In this document: in pieces, positions 34,643-43,155 of the stretch
Layout of the letters: each line of letters begins with the position of its first letter
Position numbering within the stretch: position 1 is the first letter of the stretch
From: Burkholderia lata
GTDB lineage: Bacteria > Pseudomonadota > Gammaproteobacteria > Burkholderiales > Burkholderiaceae
Direction of reading: 5' to 3'
Length of the DNA: 64,000 bases
Assembly: GCF_902499335.1 (NCBI RefSeq)
Contig: NZ_CABVQK010000012.1
Location: 186,001 to 250,000, forward strand
Program-made: the position numbers and the translations under genes
The notes under the pieces: generated by a model
Told to the model about the DNA's origin: nothing
Seen by the model: the letters and a program-made list of their open reading frames with translations, nothing else
Databases searched by the model: none

Positions 34643-35453
34643 ACGGATCATCGATCAGGCGGAAGGGCTGCGGCGCCTGCTGGCCGGGCGCGCGTCGCGC
34701 ATCGTCGCGGTGACGGGCGGGCCGGCGGGTGTCGGCTGCACGTCCACCGTCGTGAACCTGGCGGCGGCGCTCGCGTCGCTCGGCAAGGATGTGCTCGTCG
34801 TCGACGAGCGTGCCGACGTGCATTCGGCCAGCGCGACGCTGGCGGGCGCGTGGCTGCGCGATGGCGAGCGCACGCGGGTCGCGGCCGGCTTCGGCCTGTG
34901 CGCCGCCGCGCGGCTCGCGCGCACCGGCTACACCGACGCGCAACTGAGCGATTTCATCGACGGCCCCGCCGACATCGTCCTCGTCGACGCGCAGCTTGGC
35001 GCCGACGGTTCGTTCTCGGCGCTCGCACGCGAAGCGCATGACGTGCTGATCGTCACGCGGGTTGCCGCGCAGGCGATCACCGAGGCGTACGCGTGCATGA
35101 AGCGGCTGCATTTCGCGCATGCGTTCGCGCAGTTCCGCGTGTTGACCAATCACGTCGGCAGCCACGCGGACGCGAAGGTCGCGTTCGACAACCTCGCGGG
35201 CGTCGCGAGCCGCTACCTGACGGTGTCGATCGCCGATGCCGGCTGCGTGAGCGCCGATCCGCTCGTCGAGCATGCGCGCGAGCTGATGCGTGCCGTGGTC
35301 GACGCGTTCCCGTCGTCGGCCGCCGCGCGCGACTGCCGGCAGATTGCCGCGGACCTGCTGTACTGGCCGATGCGTCCGCGTTCGGGTGCGGGCCGCGCCG
35401 TGCACGCGGGCAGCAAGCCGTCGTATGAGGCGGGCGCGGCACACGCCGCGTGA
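34635..35453 (+). CDS. flhG: FlhG/FleN-like MinD-family ATPase with degenerate P-loop
   Basis: 272-residue MinD/ParA-type protein that normally restricts flagellar number, antagonising FlhF. It overlaps flhF by 8 bp and uses a TTG start (MDKRIIDQAEGLRRLLAGRA). The expected deviant Walker A (KGGVGKT) reads TGGPAGVGCTST at residues 27-38: the signature lysine position is Pro30 and the P-loop lysine is Cys35. The switch I region (VDERADVHSA) also deviates; Walker B (DIVLVDAQLGAD) is recognisable. ATP binding or hydrolysis is probably impaired, so it may act as a non-catalytic regulator. Confidence 0.88.
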   Translation: MDKRIIDQAEGLRRLLAGRASRIVAVTGGPAGVGCTSTVVNLAAALASLGKDVLVVDERADVHSASATLAGAWLRDGERTRVAAGFGLCAAARLARTGYTDAQLSDFIDGPADIVLVDAQLGADGSFSALAREAHDVLIVTRVAAQAITEAYACMKRLHFAHAFAQFRVLTNHVGSHADAKVAFDNLAGVASRYLTVSIADAGCVSADPLVEHARELMRAVVDAFPSSAAARDCRQIAADLLYWPMRPRSGAGRAVHAGSKPSYEAGAAHAA

Positions 35454-35475
35454 GCGCTACCGGAAGGAGAGAGCC

Positions 35476-36210
35476 ATGATGTACAACGCTCAAGGAAAGA
35501 TGTCCCAGGCCGACGTGCTCGCGCAATATGCGCCGCTCGTGCGACGCCTCGGGCTGCAGCTCGTCGCGAAGATGCCGGCGAGCGTCGATCTCGACGACCT
35601 GATCCAGGCCGGCATGATCGGCCTGATGGACGCGGCCGGGCGCTACAAGGAAGACCAGGGCGCGCAGTTCGAGACCTACGCGACGCAGCGTATCCGCGGC
35701 GCGATGCTCGACGAGCTGCGCAGCAACGACTGGCTGCCGCGCAGCCTGCGCAAGACATCGCGCGAGGTCGAGCACGCAGTGCACCAGGTCGAACAGCATC
35801 TCGGCCGCTCGGCGAGCGAGACCGAGATCGCGCTGCACCTGAACATGCCGCTCGACGAATACCAGGGGATGCTGCAGGACCTGCACGGCAGCCAGCTGAT
35901 CTATTACGAGGATTTCGACCGCGCGGCCGACGACGAGCCGTTCCTCGACCGCTACCGCGTCGATCACGCCGATCCGCTGTCGGCGCTGCTCGACGAGCAC
36001 CTGCGCGAAGCGCTCGTCGAGGCGATCGAGCGGCTGCCGGAGCGCGAGAAGCTGCTGATGTCGCTGTACTACGAACGGGGTCTGAATCTGCGCGAGATCG
36101 GCGCGGTGCTCGAAGTGAGCGAATCGCGCGTGTGCCAGCTGCACAGCCAGGCCGTCGCACGCCTGCGCGCGCGGCTGCGCGAACAGGCGTGGGTCGGCGC
36201 GGAGTCCTGA
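35476..36210 (+). CDS. fliA: RNA polymerase sigma-28 factor FliA
   Basis: 244-residue flagellar sigma factor. Region 2 (VDLDDLIQAGMIGLMDAAGR, FETYATQRIRGAMLDELR), region 3 (REVEHAVHQVEQHLGRSASE) and region 4 helix-turn-helix (NLREIGAVLEVSESRVCQLH) are complete. Start ATG 35476 with GGAAGGAGAGAGCC upstream; the next ATG (35479) is equally well placed. Last gene of flhB-flhA-flhF-flhG-fliA. It should read the two sigma-28 promoters upstream of fliC and motA in this window. Confidence 0.97.
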   Translation: MMYNAQGKMSQADVLAQYAPLVRRLGLQLVAKMPASVDLDDLIQAGMIGLMDAAGRYKEDQGAQFETYATQRIRGAMLDELRSNDWLPRSLRKTSREVEHAVHQVEQHLGRSASETEIALHLNMPLDEYQGMLQDLHGSQLIYYEDFDRAADDEPFLDRYRVDHADPLSALLDEHLREALVEAIERLPEREKLLMSLYYERGLNLREIGAVLEVSESRVCQLHSQAVARLRARLREQAWVGAES

Positions 36211-36302
36211 CCCTTTCTTGACGGCCGCGCGCGTCGACGCCGCGCGCTGGTGCCGTGCGTGCGCCGTATGTGCGCCGTGCCTGCGCATTCTGCGCGCCGA
36301 TT

Positions 36303-36311
36303 TGCTACAAT
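36303..36311 (+). promoter_or_regulatory. Extended -10 promoter of ahcY
   Basis: TGCTACAAT fits an extended -10 (TGn-TATAAT, one mismatch). Transcription would begin around 36318, a few bases before the SAH riboswitch. Confidence 0.55.
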
Positions 36312-36323
36312 CCTCTCCGCTTT

Positions 36324-36428
36324 CCGAGGAGCGTTGCGACGGACCACCCTGCGTCCGCCAGGCTCGGAAGGCTTCACCAAGCAGCCGTGCGGCAAAACCG
36401 CGTCGGCCCCGCTTCCTGAACGGCGCTC
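36324..36428 (+). ncRNA. S-adenosylhomocysteine (SAH) riboswitch
   Basis: Leader of ahcY. Stem P1: CCGAG (36324-36328) with CTCGG (36363-36367). Stem P2: CGGAC (36340-36344) with GTCCG (36353-36357). The conserved GAGGAGCGTTG after P1 and CCAGGCTCGG closing it match the SAH riboswitch core, and the pseudoknot GAGCGTTG (36329-36336) pairs fully (two G-U) with CGGCGCTC at 36421-36428. An insert of about 50 nt separates P1 from the pseudoknot strand. SAH binding should stabilise the fold next to the ribosome site (AAAGGAGG, 36455-36462) and turn on ahcY, which removes SAH. Known class in Burkholderia/Ralstonia. Confidence 0.9.
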
Positions 36429-36467
36429 ACGTCACCAATCTAGAAACTTTTTAGAAAGGAGGGCGTG

Positions 36468-37886
36468 ATGAACGCCATTATCGATTCCAAAGCTTCCAAC
36501 GATTACGTCGTCGCCGACATGGCGCTGGCCGGCTGGGGCCGCAAGGAACTGAACATCGCCGAGACCGAAATGCCGGGCCTCGTGCAGATCCGCGACGAAT
36601 ACAAGGCGCAGCAGCCGCTGAAGGGTGCGCGCATTGCCGGTTCGCTGCACATGACGATCCAGACGGGCGTGCTGATCGAGACGCTGAAGGCGCTCGGCGC
36701 GGATGTCCGCTGGGCGTCGTGCAACATCTTCTCGACGCAGGATCACGCGGCTGCCGCGATCGTCGAAGCCGGCACGCCGGTGTTCGCGTTCAAGGGCGAA
36801 TCGCTCGACGAATACTGGGAATTCTCGCACCGCATCTTCGAATGGCCGAACGGCGAATTCGCGAACATGATCCTGGACGACGGCGGCGACGCAACGCTGC
36901 TGCTGATCCTCGGCTCGAAGGCCGAGAAGGACCGTTCGGTGATCGCGAAGCCGACCAACGAGGAAGAAGTCGCGCTGTACAAGTCGATCGCGCAGCACCT
37001 CGACGCGGACCCGACCTGGTACTCGACGCGCCTCGCGCACATCAAGGGCGTGACCGAAGAAACCACGACCGGCGTGCACCGCCTGTACCAGATGGAAAAG
37101 GACGGCCGCCTGCCGTTCCCGGCGTTCAACGTGAACGATTCGGTCACGAAGTCGAAGTTCGACAACCTGTACGGCTGCCGTGAATCGCTGGTCGACGGTA
37201 TCAAGCGCGCGACCGACGTGATGATCGCGGGCAAGGTCGCGGTCGTCGCGGGCTACGGCGACGTGGGCAAGGGCTGCGCGCAATCGCTGCGCGGCCTCGG
37301 CGCGACCGTGTGGGTCACCGAAATCGACCCGATCTGCGCGCTGCAGGCGGCGATGGAAGGCTACCGCGTCGTGACGATGGAATACGCTGCCGACAAGGCC
37401 GACATCTTCGTGACGGCCACCGGCAACTTCCACGTGATCGGGCACGATCACATGAAGGCAATGCGCCACAACGCGATCGTCTGCAACATCGGTCACTTCG
37501 ACTCGGAAATCGACGTCGCGTCGACCCGCCAGTACCAGTGGGAAAACATCAAGCCGCAGGTCGACCACATCATCTTCCCGGACGGCAAGCGCGTGATCCT
37601 GCTGGCGGAAGGCCGCCTCGTGAACCTCGGCTGCGCGACCGGCCACCCGTCGTTCGTGATGTCGAACTCGTTCGCGAACCAGACGCTCGCGCAAATCGAG
37701 CTGTTCGTGCGCGGCAACGAGTACGAGAACAAGGTGTACGTGCTGCCGAAGCACCTCGATGAAAAGGTTGCGCGCCTGCACCTCGCGCGCATCGGCGCGA
37801 ACCTGTCCGTGCTGTCGGACGAGCAGGCTTCGTACATCGGCGTGCAGAAGGACGGCCCGTTCAAGCCGAACCACTACCGCTACTGA
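36468..37886 (+). CDS. ahcY: Adenosylhomocysteinase (SAH hydrolase)
   Basis: 472-residue cytoplasmic NAD-dependent enzyme splitting SAH into homocysteine and adenosine. Substrate-binding part: GSLHMTIQTGVLIETL; NAD-binding Rossmann segment: GYGDVGKGCAQSLRGLGATV; C-terminal tail LVNLGCATGHPSFVMSNSFA and the final KPNHYRY that closes the neighbour's cofactor site. Contains the approximately 40-residue insertion typical of bacterial enzymes. Start ATG 36468 behind GGAGGGCGTG. Regulated by the upstream SAH riboswitch; grouped with metF downstream. Confidence 0.98.
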   Translation: MNAIIDSKASNDYVVADMALAGWGRKELNIAETEMPGLVQIRDEYKAQQPLKGARIAGSLHMTIQTGVLIETLKALGADVRWASCNIFSTQDHAAAAIVEAGTPVFAFKGESLDEYWEFSHRIFEWPNGEFANMILDDGGDATLLLILGSKAEKDRSVIAKPTNEEEVALYKSIAQHLDADPTWYSTRLAHIKGVTEETTTGVHRLYQMEKDGRLPFPAFNVNDSVTKSKFDNLYGCRESLVDGIKRATDVMIAGKVAVVAGYGDVGKGCAQSLRGLGATVWVTEIDPICALQAAMEGYRVVTMEYAADKADIFVTATGNFHVIGHDHMKAMRHNAIVCNIGHFDSEIDVASTRQYQWENIKPQVDHIIFPDGKRVILLAEGRLVNLGCATGHPSFVMSNSFANQTLAQIELFVRGNEYENKVYVLPKHLDEKVARLHLARIGANLSVLSDEQASYIGVQKDGPFKPNHYRY

Positions 37887-37960
37887 TCCGATGCGCCGCC
37901 GCCGCGGTGCCGTGCGCGCGTCGCCGACGCGCCCGCGGGACGGCGGCACGGCGCGGGATC

Positions 37961-38003
37961 GCCGGCTGCCGCGGTGCGCCTTCGGGCACCCGCGGCAGCC
38001 GGC
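37961..38003 (+). other. Long perfect hairpin between ahcY and the holin-like gene
   Basis: GCCGGCTGCCGCGG pairs with CCGCGGCAGCCGGC (14 bp), extended by TGC/GCA across a one-base bulge, with a loop containing cttcgg. No T-run follows, so it is more likely an mRNA processing or stability element that sets different levels for ahcY and the downstream genes than a terminator. Confidence 0.6.
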
Positions 38004-38048
38004 GGCGGCCACTGATCGTACCGATCGACAACCGAACCGGAGCACTCC

Positions 38049-38402
38049 ATGAGCGTCATCCTCACCTGGGTCATCAACGCGCTCGCGCTGCTGATCATCA
38101 CGTACCTCGTGCCGTCGATCCACATCAAGAGCTTCGGCACGGCGCTGATCATCGCGGTCGTGCTCGGCCTGATCAACACGGTGATTCGCCCGGTGCTGAT
38201 CCTGCTGACGCTGCCCGTCACGATCGTCACGCTCGGGGTGTTCATCCTCGTCGTGAACGCGTTGTGCTTCTGGTTCGCGTCGTCGCTGTTGAAGGGCTTC
38301 GAGGTGTCGGGCTTCTGGTCCGCGTTCTTCGGTTCGATCCTGTACAGCATCGTGTCGTGGCTGCTGTCCGCACTGATCTTCGGTCAGCGCGACATCGGCT
38401 GA
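38049..38402 (+). CDS. Phage holin family 4 / YvlD-like small membrane protein
   Basis: 117 residues with four TM helices filling nearly the whole protein (ILTWVINALALLIITYLVPS, TALIIAVVLGLINTVIRPVL, and two more). The RPVLILLTLPVTIVTLG motif identifies the mycobacterial-4TMS-phage-holin/YvlD family (DUF360). No phage genes are near; it is a stable member of the Burkholderia ahcY-metF cluster. Function unknown. Confidence 0.85.
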   Translation: MSVILTWVINALALLIITYLVPSIHIKSFGTALIIAVVLGLINTVIRPVLILLTLPVTIVTLGVFILVVNALCFWFASSLLKGFEVSGFWSAFFGSILYSIVSWLLSALIFGQRDIG

Positions 38403-38414
38403 CCTCTTCGAATC

Positions 38415-39245
38415 ATGAAACCGATCGAACTCTCGTTTGAATTCTTCCCGCCGAAAACGGCGGAAGGCGTCGAGAAGCTGCGCGCCACGCGTGCGCAGCT
38501 GCTGCCGCTGAAGCCGAAATTCGTTTCCTGCACGTTCGGCGCCGGCGGTTCGACGCAGCAGGGCACGCTCGATACGGTGCTCGACATGCAGAAGGACGGC
38601 CTCGAGGCCGCACCGCACCTGTCGTGCATCGGTTCGTCGCGCGACAGCCTGCGCGCGATCCTCGACCAGTACCGCTCGTACGGCATCCGCCACATCGTCG
38701 CGCTGCGTGGCGACCTGCCGTCGGGGATGGGCGAAGTCGGCGAACTGCGCTATGCGTCGGAGCTCGTCAGCTTTATCCGTGCCGAGCACGGCGACTGGTT
38801 CCACATCGAGGTTGCGGGCTATCCGGAGTACCACCCGCAAGCGCGCTCGCCGAAGGCCGATCTCGAGAACTTCGCGCGCAAGGTGAAAGCCGGCGCGAAT
38901 TCCGCGATCACGCAGTACTTCTTCAACGCCGACGCGTATTTCCGCTTCGTCGACGATGCGCGCAAGCTCGGCGTGGACGTGCCGATCGTGCCGGGCATCA
39001 TGCCGATCACGAACTTCTCGCAGCTGATGCGCTTCTCCGAGATGTGCGGCGCCGAAGTGCCGCGCTGGGTCGCGCGCCGGCTCGAGAGCTTCGGCGACGA
39101 TCGCGAGTCGATCCGCGCGTTCGGCGCGGACGTCGTCACGGGCCTGTGCCAGCGTCTGATCGACGCGGGCGTGCCGGGTCTGCACTTCTATACGCTGAAC
39201 ACGGCGGCCGCGACGCGGACGATCTGCGAACGGCTCGTCATGTAA
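38415..39245 (+). CDS. metF: 5,10-methylenetetrahydrofolate reductase
   Basis: 276-residue FAD-dependent TIM-barrel enzyme producing 5-methyl-THF for methionine synthesis. N-terminal IELSFEFFPPKTAEG carries the catalytic Glu region; ALRGDLPSG and NFARKVKAGANSAITQYFFN are family signatures; C-terminal GLCQRLIDAGVPGLHFYTLN. Twelve bases after the holin-like gene. Together with ahcY it serves the activated methyl cycle: AhcY makes homocysteine and MetF supplies the methyl donor for its remethylation. Confidence 0.97.
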   Translation: MKPIELSFEFFPPKTAEGVEKLRATRAQLLPLKPKFVSCTFGAGGSTQQGTLDTVLDMQKDGLEAAPHLSCIGSSRDSLRAILDQYRSYGIRHIVALRGDLPSGMGEVGELRYASELVSFIRAEHGDWFHIEVAGYPEYHPQARSPKADLENFARKVKAGANSAITQYFFNADAYFRFVDDARKLGVDVPIVPGIMPITNFSQLMRFSEMCGAEVPRWVARRLESFGDDRESIRAFGADVVTGLCQRLIDAGVPGLHFYTLNTAAATRTICERLVM

Positions 39246-39270
39246 GCGCGCTCACGCGATTGCATGCGTC

Positions 39271-39308
39271 AAAGCCCCGTCGGCAAAACCGGCGGGGCTT
39301 TTTTTTCG
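39271..39308 (+). terminator. Intrinsic terminator after metF
   Basis: AAAGCCCCGTCGG, loop caaaa, CCGGCGGGGCTT, then a run of eight T. Strong terminator closing the ahcY-metF unit. Confidence 0.92.
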
Positions 39309-39338
39309 ATGACTGCGGAGCGGAGCGGGGCGCGAGCG

Positions 39339-40817
39339 TCAGCGCTGCGCGTGCATCAGCGGCGGGCGGCGGTCGAACCACGGCCGCGCCTGCTCGAGCT
39401 GCCGCGCGAGCCGGAGCAGCAGCCCGTCGTCGGTGTGGCGGGCGACGAACTGCACGCCGATCGGCAGCCCGCGCGCGTTCCAGTAGAGCGGCACCGACAT
39501 CGCCGGCTGGCCGGTCAGGTTGAACAGCTCGGTGCAGCCGGCCCACGTGAACGCCTTTTCCGACGATCTCGCGAGCATTTCCTTCAGCAGCGGCTTCACC
39601 GGCAGCGCGGCGAGCACCTTCATCTGCGTCGCTTCGAACGGCGTCGGCTGCAATTCGCCGATCTTCACCGGCGGGCCCGCGAGCGACGCGCACAGGATCG
39701 CGTCGTAGCGCGACACGAGGCCGGCCACCTGCACGGTGATCTGGCGCTGCCATTCGAGCACGTCCGGCAGGCGCGTGCGTGCGAGGCGCCGGCCGACCAC
39801 GGCCATCGCCCACGTCGCGGCTTCGAATTCGCCGCGCTTCGGCGTGCGGCCGGTCAGCGCGCGCGCACCGAGCACCATCTCCTCGGCGATCGTCGCCCAT
39901 AGCGTGAGGAAGGTTTCGGCCGCGCGCGCGTAGTTGACGTGCAGCGTCGCCGGCTCGACATGGTGGCCGAGCGATTCGAGCAGCGCGGCCGCATCGTCGA
40001 GCGCCGCGCGCGTGTCGTCGGCGAGTGCCGGCGCGAGCATCGGGTCGAGCACGAGGCCGATCCGCAGCGGGCCGGGTGGTGTGTCGAGCTCGCCGAGGAA
40101 TGTGCCGGGTGCGCCGGCCGGCAAGGTCTGGCCGGTCGTCACGTCGAGCAGCAGCGCGCTGTCGCGTACACTGCGCGTGACCGCATGCTGGACGACCAGC
40201 TCGCCGTTCGACGGCAGGTCGACGAGTACCGGGTTGCGGCTCGGCTTCAGGCCGAACAGCCCGCAGCACGACGCCGGAATGCGGATCGAGCCGCCGCCGT
40301 CGGACGCATGCGCGATCGGTACGATGCCGGCCGCGACGGCCGCCGCTGCACCGCCGCTCGAACCGCCAGGCGTGTGGTCGAGATTCCACGGGTTGCGGCA
40401 CGCGCCGAACAGTTCGGGTTCCGTGTACGGCATCTGGCCGATCTCCGACGTGTTGGTCTTGCCGAACACGTTGAGACCGGCTGCGCGGCTTCGCGCGATC
40501 ACCGGCGAATCGTCGGTGGGCACGAAATACCGGTAGTGCCGGCTGCCCATCGACAGCGGCAGCCCGGCGACCGCCGCGCCGAGATCCTTCACGAGATAGG
40601 GAACGCCGGCGAACGGCGCGTCGGCACCGCTGTCGGGCATGGCGGCCGCACGCTGGCGGGCGGCTTCGTAGTCCTGCAGCACGATCGCGTTGATCGCGCT
40701 GTTGACCGCTTCGGCCTGGCCGATCGCGGCGTCGAGCAGTTCGCGCGGGCTCGCCTTGCGTTCACGCACCAGTGCGGCGAGGCCGATCGCGTCGTGCGCG
40801 AGATAGTCCGAGTGCAT
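39339..40817 (-). CDS. Amidase (amidase-signature family)
   Basis: 492-residue amidohydrolase. The Ser-cisSer-Lys catalytic triad is visible: Lys77 (YLVKDLG), Ser153/Ser154 in TPGGSSGGAAAA and nucleophile Ser177 in SDGGGSIRIP. Start ATG 40817 (MHSDYLAHDAIGLAAL); the frame's extra 14 N-terminal residues are not needed. GatA-like enzymes share the fold, but no gatB/gatC is nearby, so this is a stand-alone amidase of unknown substrate. Confidence 0.88.
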   Translation of the reverse strand: MHSDYLAHDAIGLAALVRERKASPRELLDAAIGQAEAVNSAINAIVLQDYEAARQRAAAMPDSGADAPFAGVPYLVKDLGAAVAGLPLSMGSRHYRYFVPTDDSPVIARSRAAGLNVFGKTNTSEIGQMPYTEPELFGACRNPWNLDHTPGGSSGGAAAAVAAGIVPIAHASDGGGSIRIPASCCGLFGLKPSRNPVLVDLPSNGELVVQHAVTRSVRDSALLLDVTTGQTLPAGAPGTFLGELDTPPGPLRIGLVLDPMLAPALADDTRAALDDAAALLESLGHHVEPATLHVNYARAAETFLTLWATIAEEMVLGARALTGRTPKRGEFEAATWAMAVVGRRLARTRLPDVLEWQRQITVQVAGLVSRYDAILCASLAGPPVKIGELQPTPFEATQMKVLAALPVKPLLKEMLARSSEKAFTWAGCTELFNLTGQPAMSVPLYWNARGLPIGVQFVARHTDDGLLLRLARQLEQARPWFDRRPPLMHAQR

Positions 40818-40898
40818 CGCAGTCACCCCCGTTGTGACTCGTGGCGATGACAGCAGCATAACGCGGGCCCGGTGCGCGGGGCCCGCGACCGGCCGATT

Positions 40899-41591
40899 TT
40901 AGAGGTGCTCGGCGAGGAAGGTCAGCGTGCGGCCGTGCGCGAGCGCCGATGCGCGCTGGTTGTACGACGCGCGGTCCGTGCAGTTGAAGCCGTGCTCGGC
41001 GCCCGGATACACGTGGAACGACGCATGGCCGTGGCCGGCGAACGCGGCCTTCACCTGGTCGACGGCCGTGAGCGGGATCCCGTGGTCGTTTTCCGCGTAG
41101 TGGAACAGGATCGGCTGCGTGACCTTGCCGGCGAGGTCGAGCGCGTTCTGGATGCCGCCGCCGTAGTAGGCCACTGCCGCGTCGATCTTGCCGGTCGCGG
41201 CTGCGCGGTACGCGAGCTGGCCGCCGAAGCAGTAGCCGATCGCGGCGATCTTGCCGGCCACTTCGGGGCGCGCCCGCAGTGCATCGGCTGCCGCGCCGAT
41301 GTCCGCGACCGCGAGACCCACGTCGGTCTTTTTCATCAACTCGATGCCTTTGTCGCGATCCGCGCCTTCGTAGGTCAGCTCGACGCGCGGCTGCGTGCGC
41401 CAGAACACGTCCGGCGCGAGCGCGACGAAGCCGTCGGACGCGTACTGGTCGGCGACTGCGCGGATGTGCGAGTTCACGCCGAAGATCTCCTGGATGATGA
41501 TGACGGCAGGGCCTTTGCCGCGCTTGGGCAGCGCGAGATAGCCGCCGAAGCTGTCGTTACCGGCGGGGATGTCGATCCATTGGGCAGTCAC
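40899..41591 (-). CDS. Dienelactone hydrolase family protein
   Basis: 230-residue alpha/beta hydrolase. Nucleophile elbow with Cys in IGYCFGGQLAY, as in dienelactone hydrolases, acid in HYAENDHGIPLT, and catalytic His in PGAEHGFNC. N-terminal SFGGYLALPKRGKGPAVIII and EIFGVNSHIRAVAD are family signatures. No chlorocatechol genes lie nearby, so the name indicates family, not substrate. Confidence 0.9.
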   Translation of the reverse strand: MTAQWIDIPAGNDSFGGYLALPKRGKGPAVIIIQEIFGVNSHIRAVADQYASDGFVALAPDVFWRTQPRVELTYEGADRDKGIELMKKTDVGLAVADIGAAADALRARPEVAGKIAAIGYCFGGQLAYRAAATGKIDAAVAYYGGGIQNALDLAGKVTQPILFHYAENDHGIPLTAVDQVKAAFAGHGHASFHVYPGAEHGFNCTDRASYNQRASALAHGRTLTFLAEHL

Positions 41592-41813
41592 GTTCTGAAC
41601 TCCTGGCGAACGGGGTGCGCGATGCGCGCCCCGGGGGGAAGAGGGCGGCCTAGTGTGCCACCGATCGTGTGACGGTGCAGCGCACGCGCCTGCTTCTCGC
41701 GCAGCGATCGTTTCGATCTCGATTATTCATTTTTCGGCGCTGCGGCGCTTCGATAGAGTCGAAGTGCCCGCCTTTACAAAGCGCTTTCGCGCATCGTCAT
41801 CGAAGGATTCGCC

Positions 41814-42893
41814 ATGTCTGCCCGTCTGTTTTCCACGCCCTTTTCCGAACGCTTCGGCCTGCGCCTGCCGCTCGTGCAGGCGCCGATGGTCGGCGCGACC
41901 ACGACCGCGATGGTCGCCGCCGCGTCGAATGCCGGCGCGCTCGGCAGTCTCGGCGCAGCCGCGTTCGCGCCCGAGCGCCTCGCGACCGAAGTCGAAGCCA
42001 TCCGCGCGGCGACCGATCGCCCGTTCGCGATCAACCTGTTCGTGCTGCCGGACGCCGCGCCCGACGCGGCGACCGTCGCCCGCGCGCTGACCGCGATCGA
42101 CCCGCTGAATGCGGCGCTCGGTTTGCCGCCGGGCACCGCGCCCGCACGCTACGCGCCCGACTTCCGCGCACAGCTCGATGCGCTGGTGGCGTTGCGCGTG
42201 CCCGTTGCGAGCTTCACGTTCGGCGTGCTCGATGCAGCCGACGTCGCGCGCCTGAAGGCCGCCGGCACCTACGTGATCGGCACGGCGACGCACGTGGCCG
42301 AGGGGCTCGCATGGCAGGCGGCCGGCGCCGACGCGCTGTCCGCGCAAGGCGCCGAGGCGGGCGGCCATCGCGGCACGTTCATCGGTTCCGCCGACGATGC
42401 GCTGATCGGCACGCTCGCGCTCGTGCCGCAGCTGGTCGACGCGACCGGCCTGCCGGTGCTTGCCGCGGGCGGCATCATGGACGGCCGCGGGATCGCGGCC
42501 GCGCTTGCGCTCGGCGCGCAAGGCGCTCAGCTCGGCACCGCGTTCCTCACCTGCACGGAAAGCGCGATCGCGGCGGACTGGAAGGCGCGCCTGCTCGCGA
42601 GCGCCGATACGTCGACGCAGGTCACGCGCGCAATCACCGGCCGCCACGCGCGCGGGTTGCGCAACACTTTGATGGCCCGGCTCGGCGAACGCGTGGCCGA
42701 CACTGCGCCGTACCCGGTGCAGAACGCGCTCACGCAGCCGCTGCGCCAGGCCGCCGCGCGCGCGAACGACGGCGACTACCTGTCGCTGTGGGCCGGGCAG
42801 GGCGCGCCGCTCGCGCGGCGGCGCGGCGATACACTGACGACGTCGCAGCTCGTTGCCGCACTCGATGCCGAATGGCGTGCGATAGCTGCCTGA
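41814..42893 (+). CDS. Nitronate monooxygenase / 2-nitropropane dioxygenase family
   Basis: 359-residue FMN-dependent TIM-barrel flavoprotein oxidising alkyl nitronates. N-terminal LPLVQAPMVGATTTAMVAAA, the nucleotide-binding GAEAGGHRGTFIGS with the active-site His, and LAAGGIMDGRGIAAALALGA (phosphate binding) are family motifs. Monocistronic on plus; divergent from the hydrolase gene. Confidence 0.9.
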   Translation: MSARLFSTPFSERFGLRLPLVQAPMVGATTTAMVAAASNAGALGSLGAAAFAPERLATEVEAIRAATDRPFAINLFVLPDAAPDAATVARALTAIDPLNAALGLPPGTAPARYAPDFRAQLDALVALRVPVASFTFGVLDAADVARLKAAGTYVIGTATHVAEGLAWQAAGADALSAQGAEAGGHRGTFIGSADDALIGTLALVPQLVDATGLPVLAAGGIMDGRGIAAALALGAQGAQLGTAFLTCTESAIAADWKARLLASADTSTQVTRAITGRHARGLRNTLMARLGERVADTAPYPVQNALTQPLRQAAARANDGDYLSLWAGQGAPLARRRGDTLTTSQLVAALDAEWRAIAA

Positions 42894-43141
42894 ATCGTTC
42901 ATATCGGACGACGAAACGCGCGTTGTCACGCGCGTTTCATTCAATGATCACGGGCACAAAATACCGAATCGAAATGCCCCCGGAATGTTTTAAAACGACC
43001 TTTCGGCAAGCCGCCCGGAATTAGCGGAAACCCTTATCCGGCGGGGCTCGCAGCGATATTCGAGTAGTCATTCCAAAGTGCGCATATCAGTAGTGTTACC
43101 ACTACCCCAAAAAAGTCCCACAAATTAATTTGATCACCTAC

Positions 43142-43155
43142 ACTTGCGCGCAAGT
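43142..43155. promoter_or_regulatory. Perfect palindrome in the promoter region of the substrate-binding protein gene
   Basis: ACTTGCGCGCAAGT, a 14-bp perfect palindrome, lies in the 416-bp intergenic stretch 42894-43309 about 155 bp upstream of the start. The stretch is AT-rich from 42950 to 43140 and contains no gene. A regulator-binding site is plausible; the regulator is unknown. Confidence 0.4.

Noticed and set aside
38049..38402. Holin-like gene as a sign of prophage
   Set aside because: The family name is historical; there are no lysis, integrase or structural phage genes nearby and it is embedded between ahcY and metF.
36432..39185. 917-codon minus-strand frame opposite ahcY-holin-metF
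   Set aside because: Composition (Arg, His, Asp, Val) is that of an antisense shadow of strongly biased codons; no recognisable motifs.
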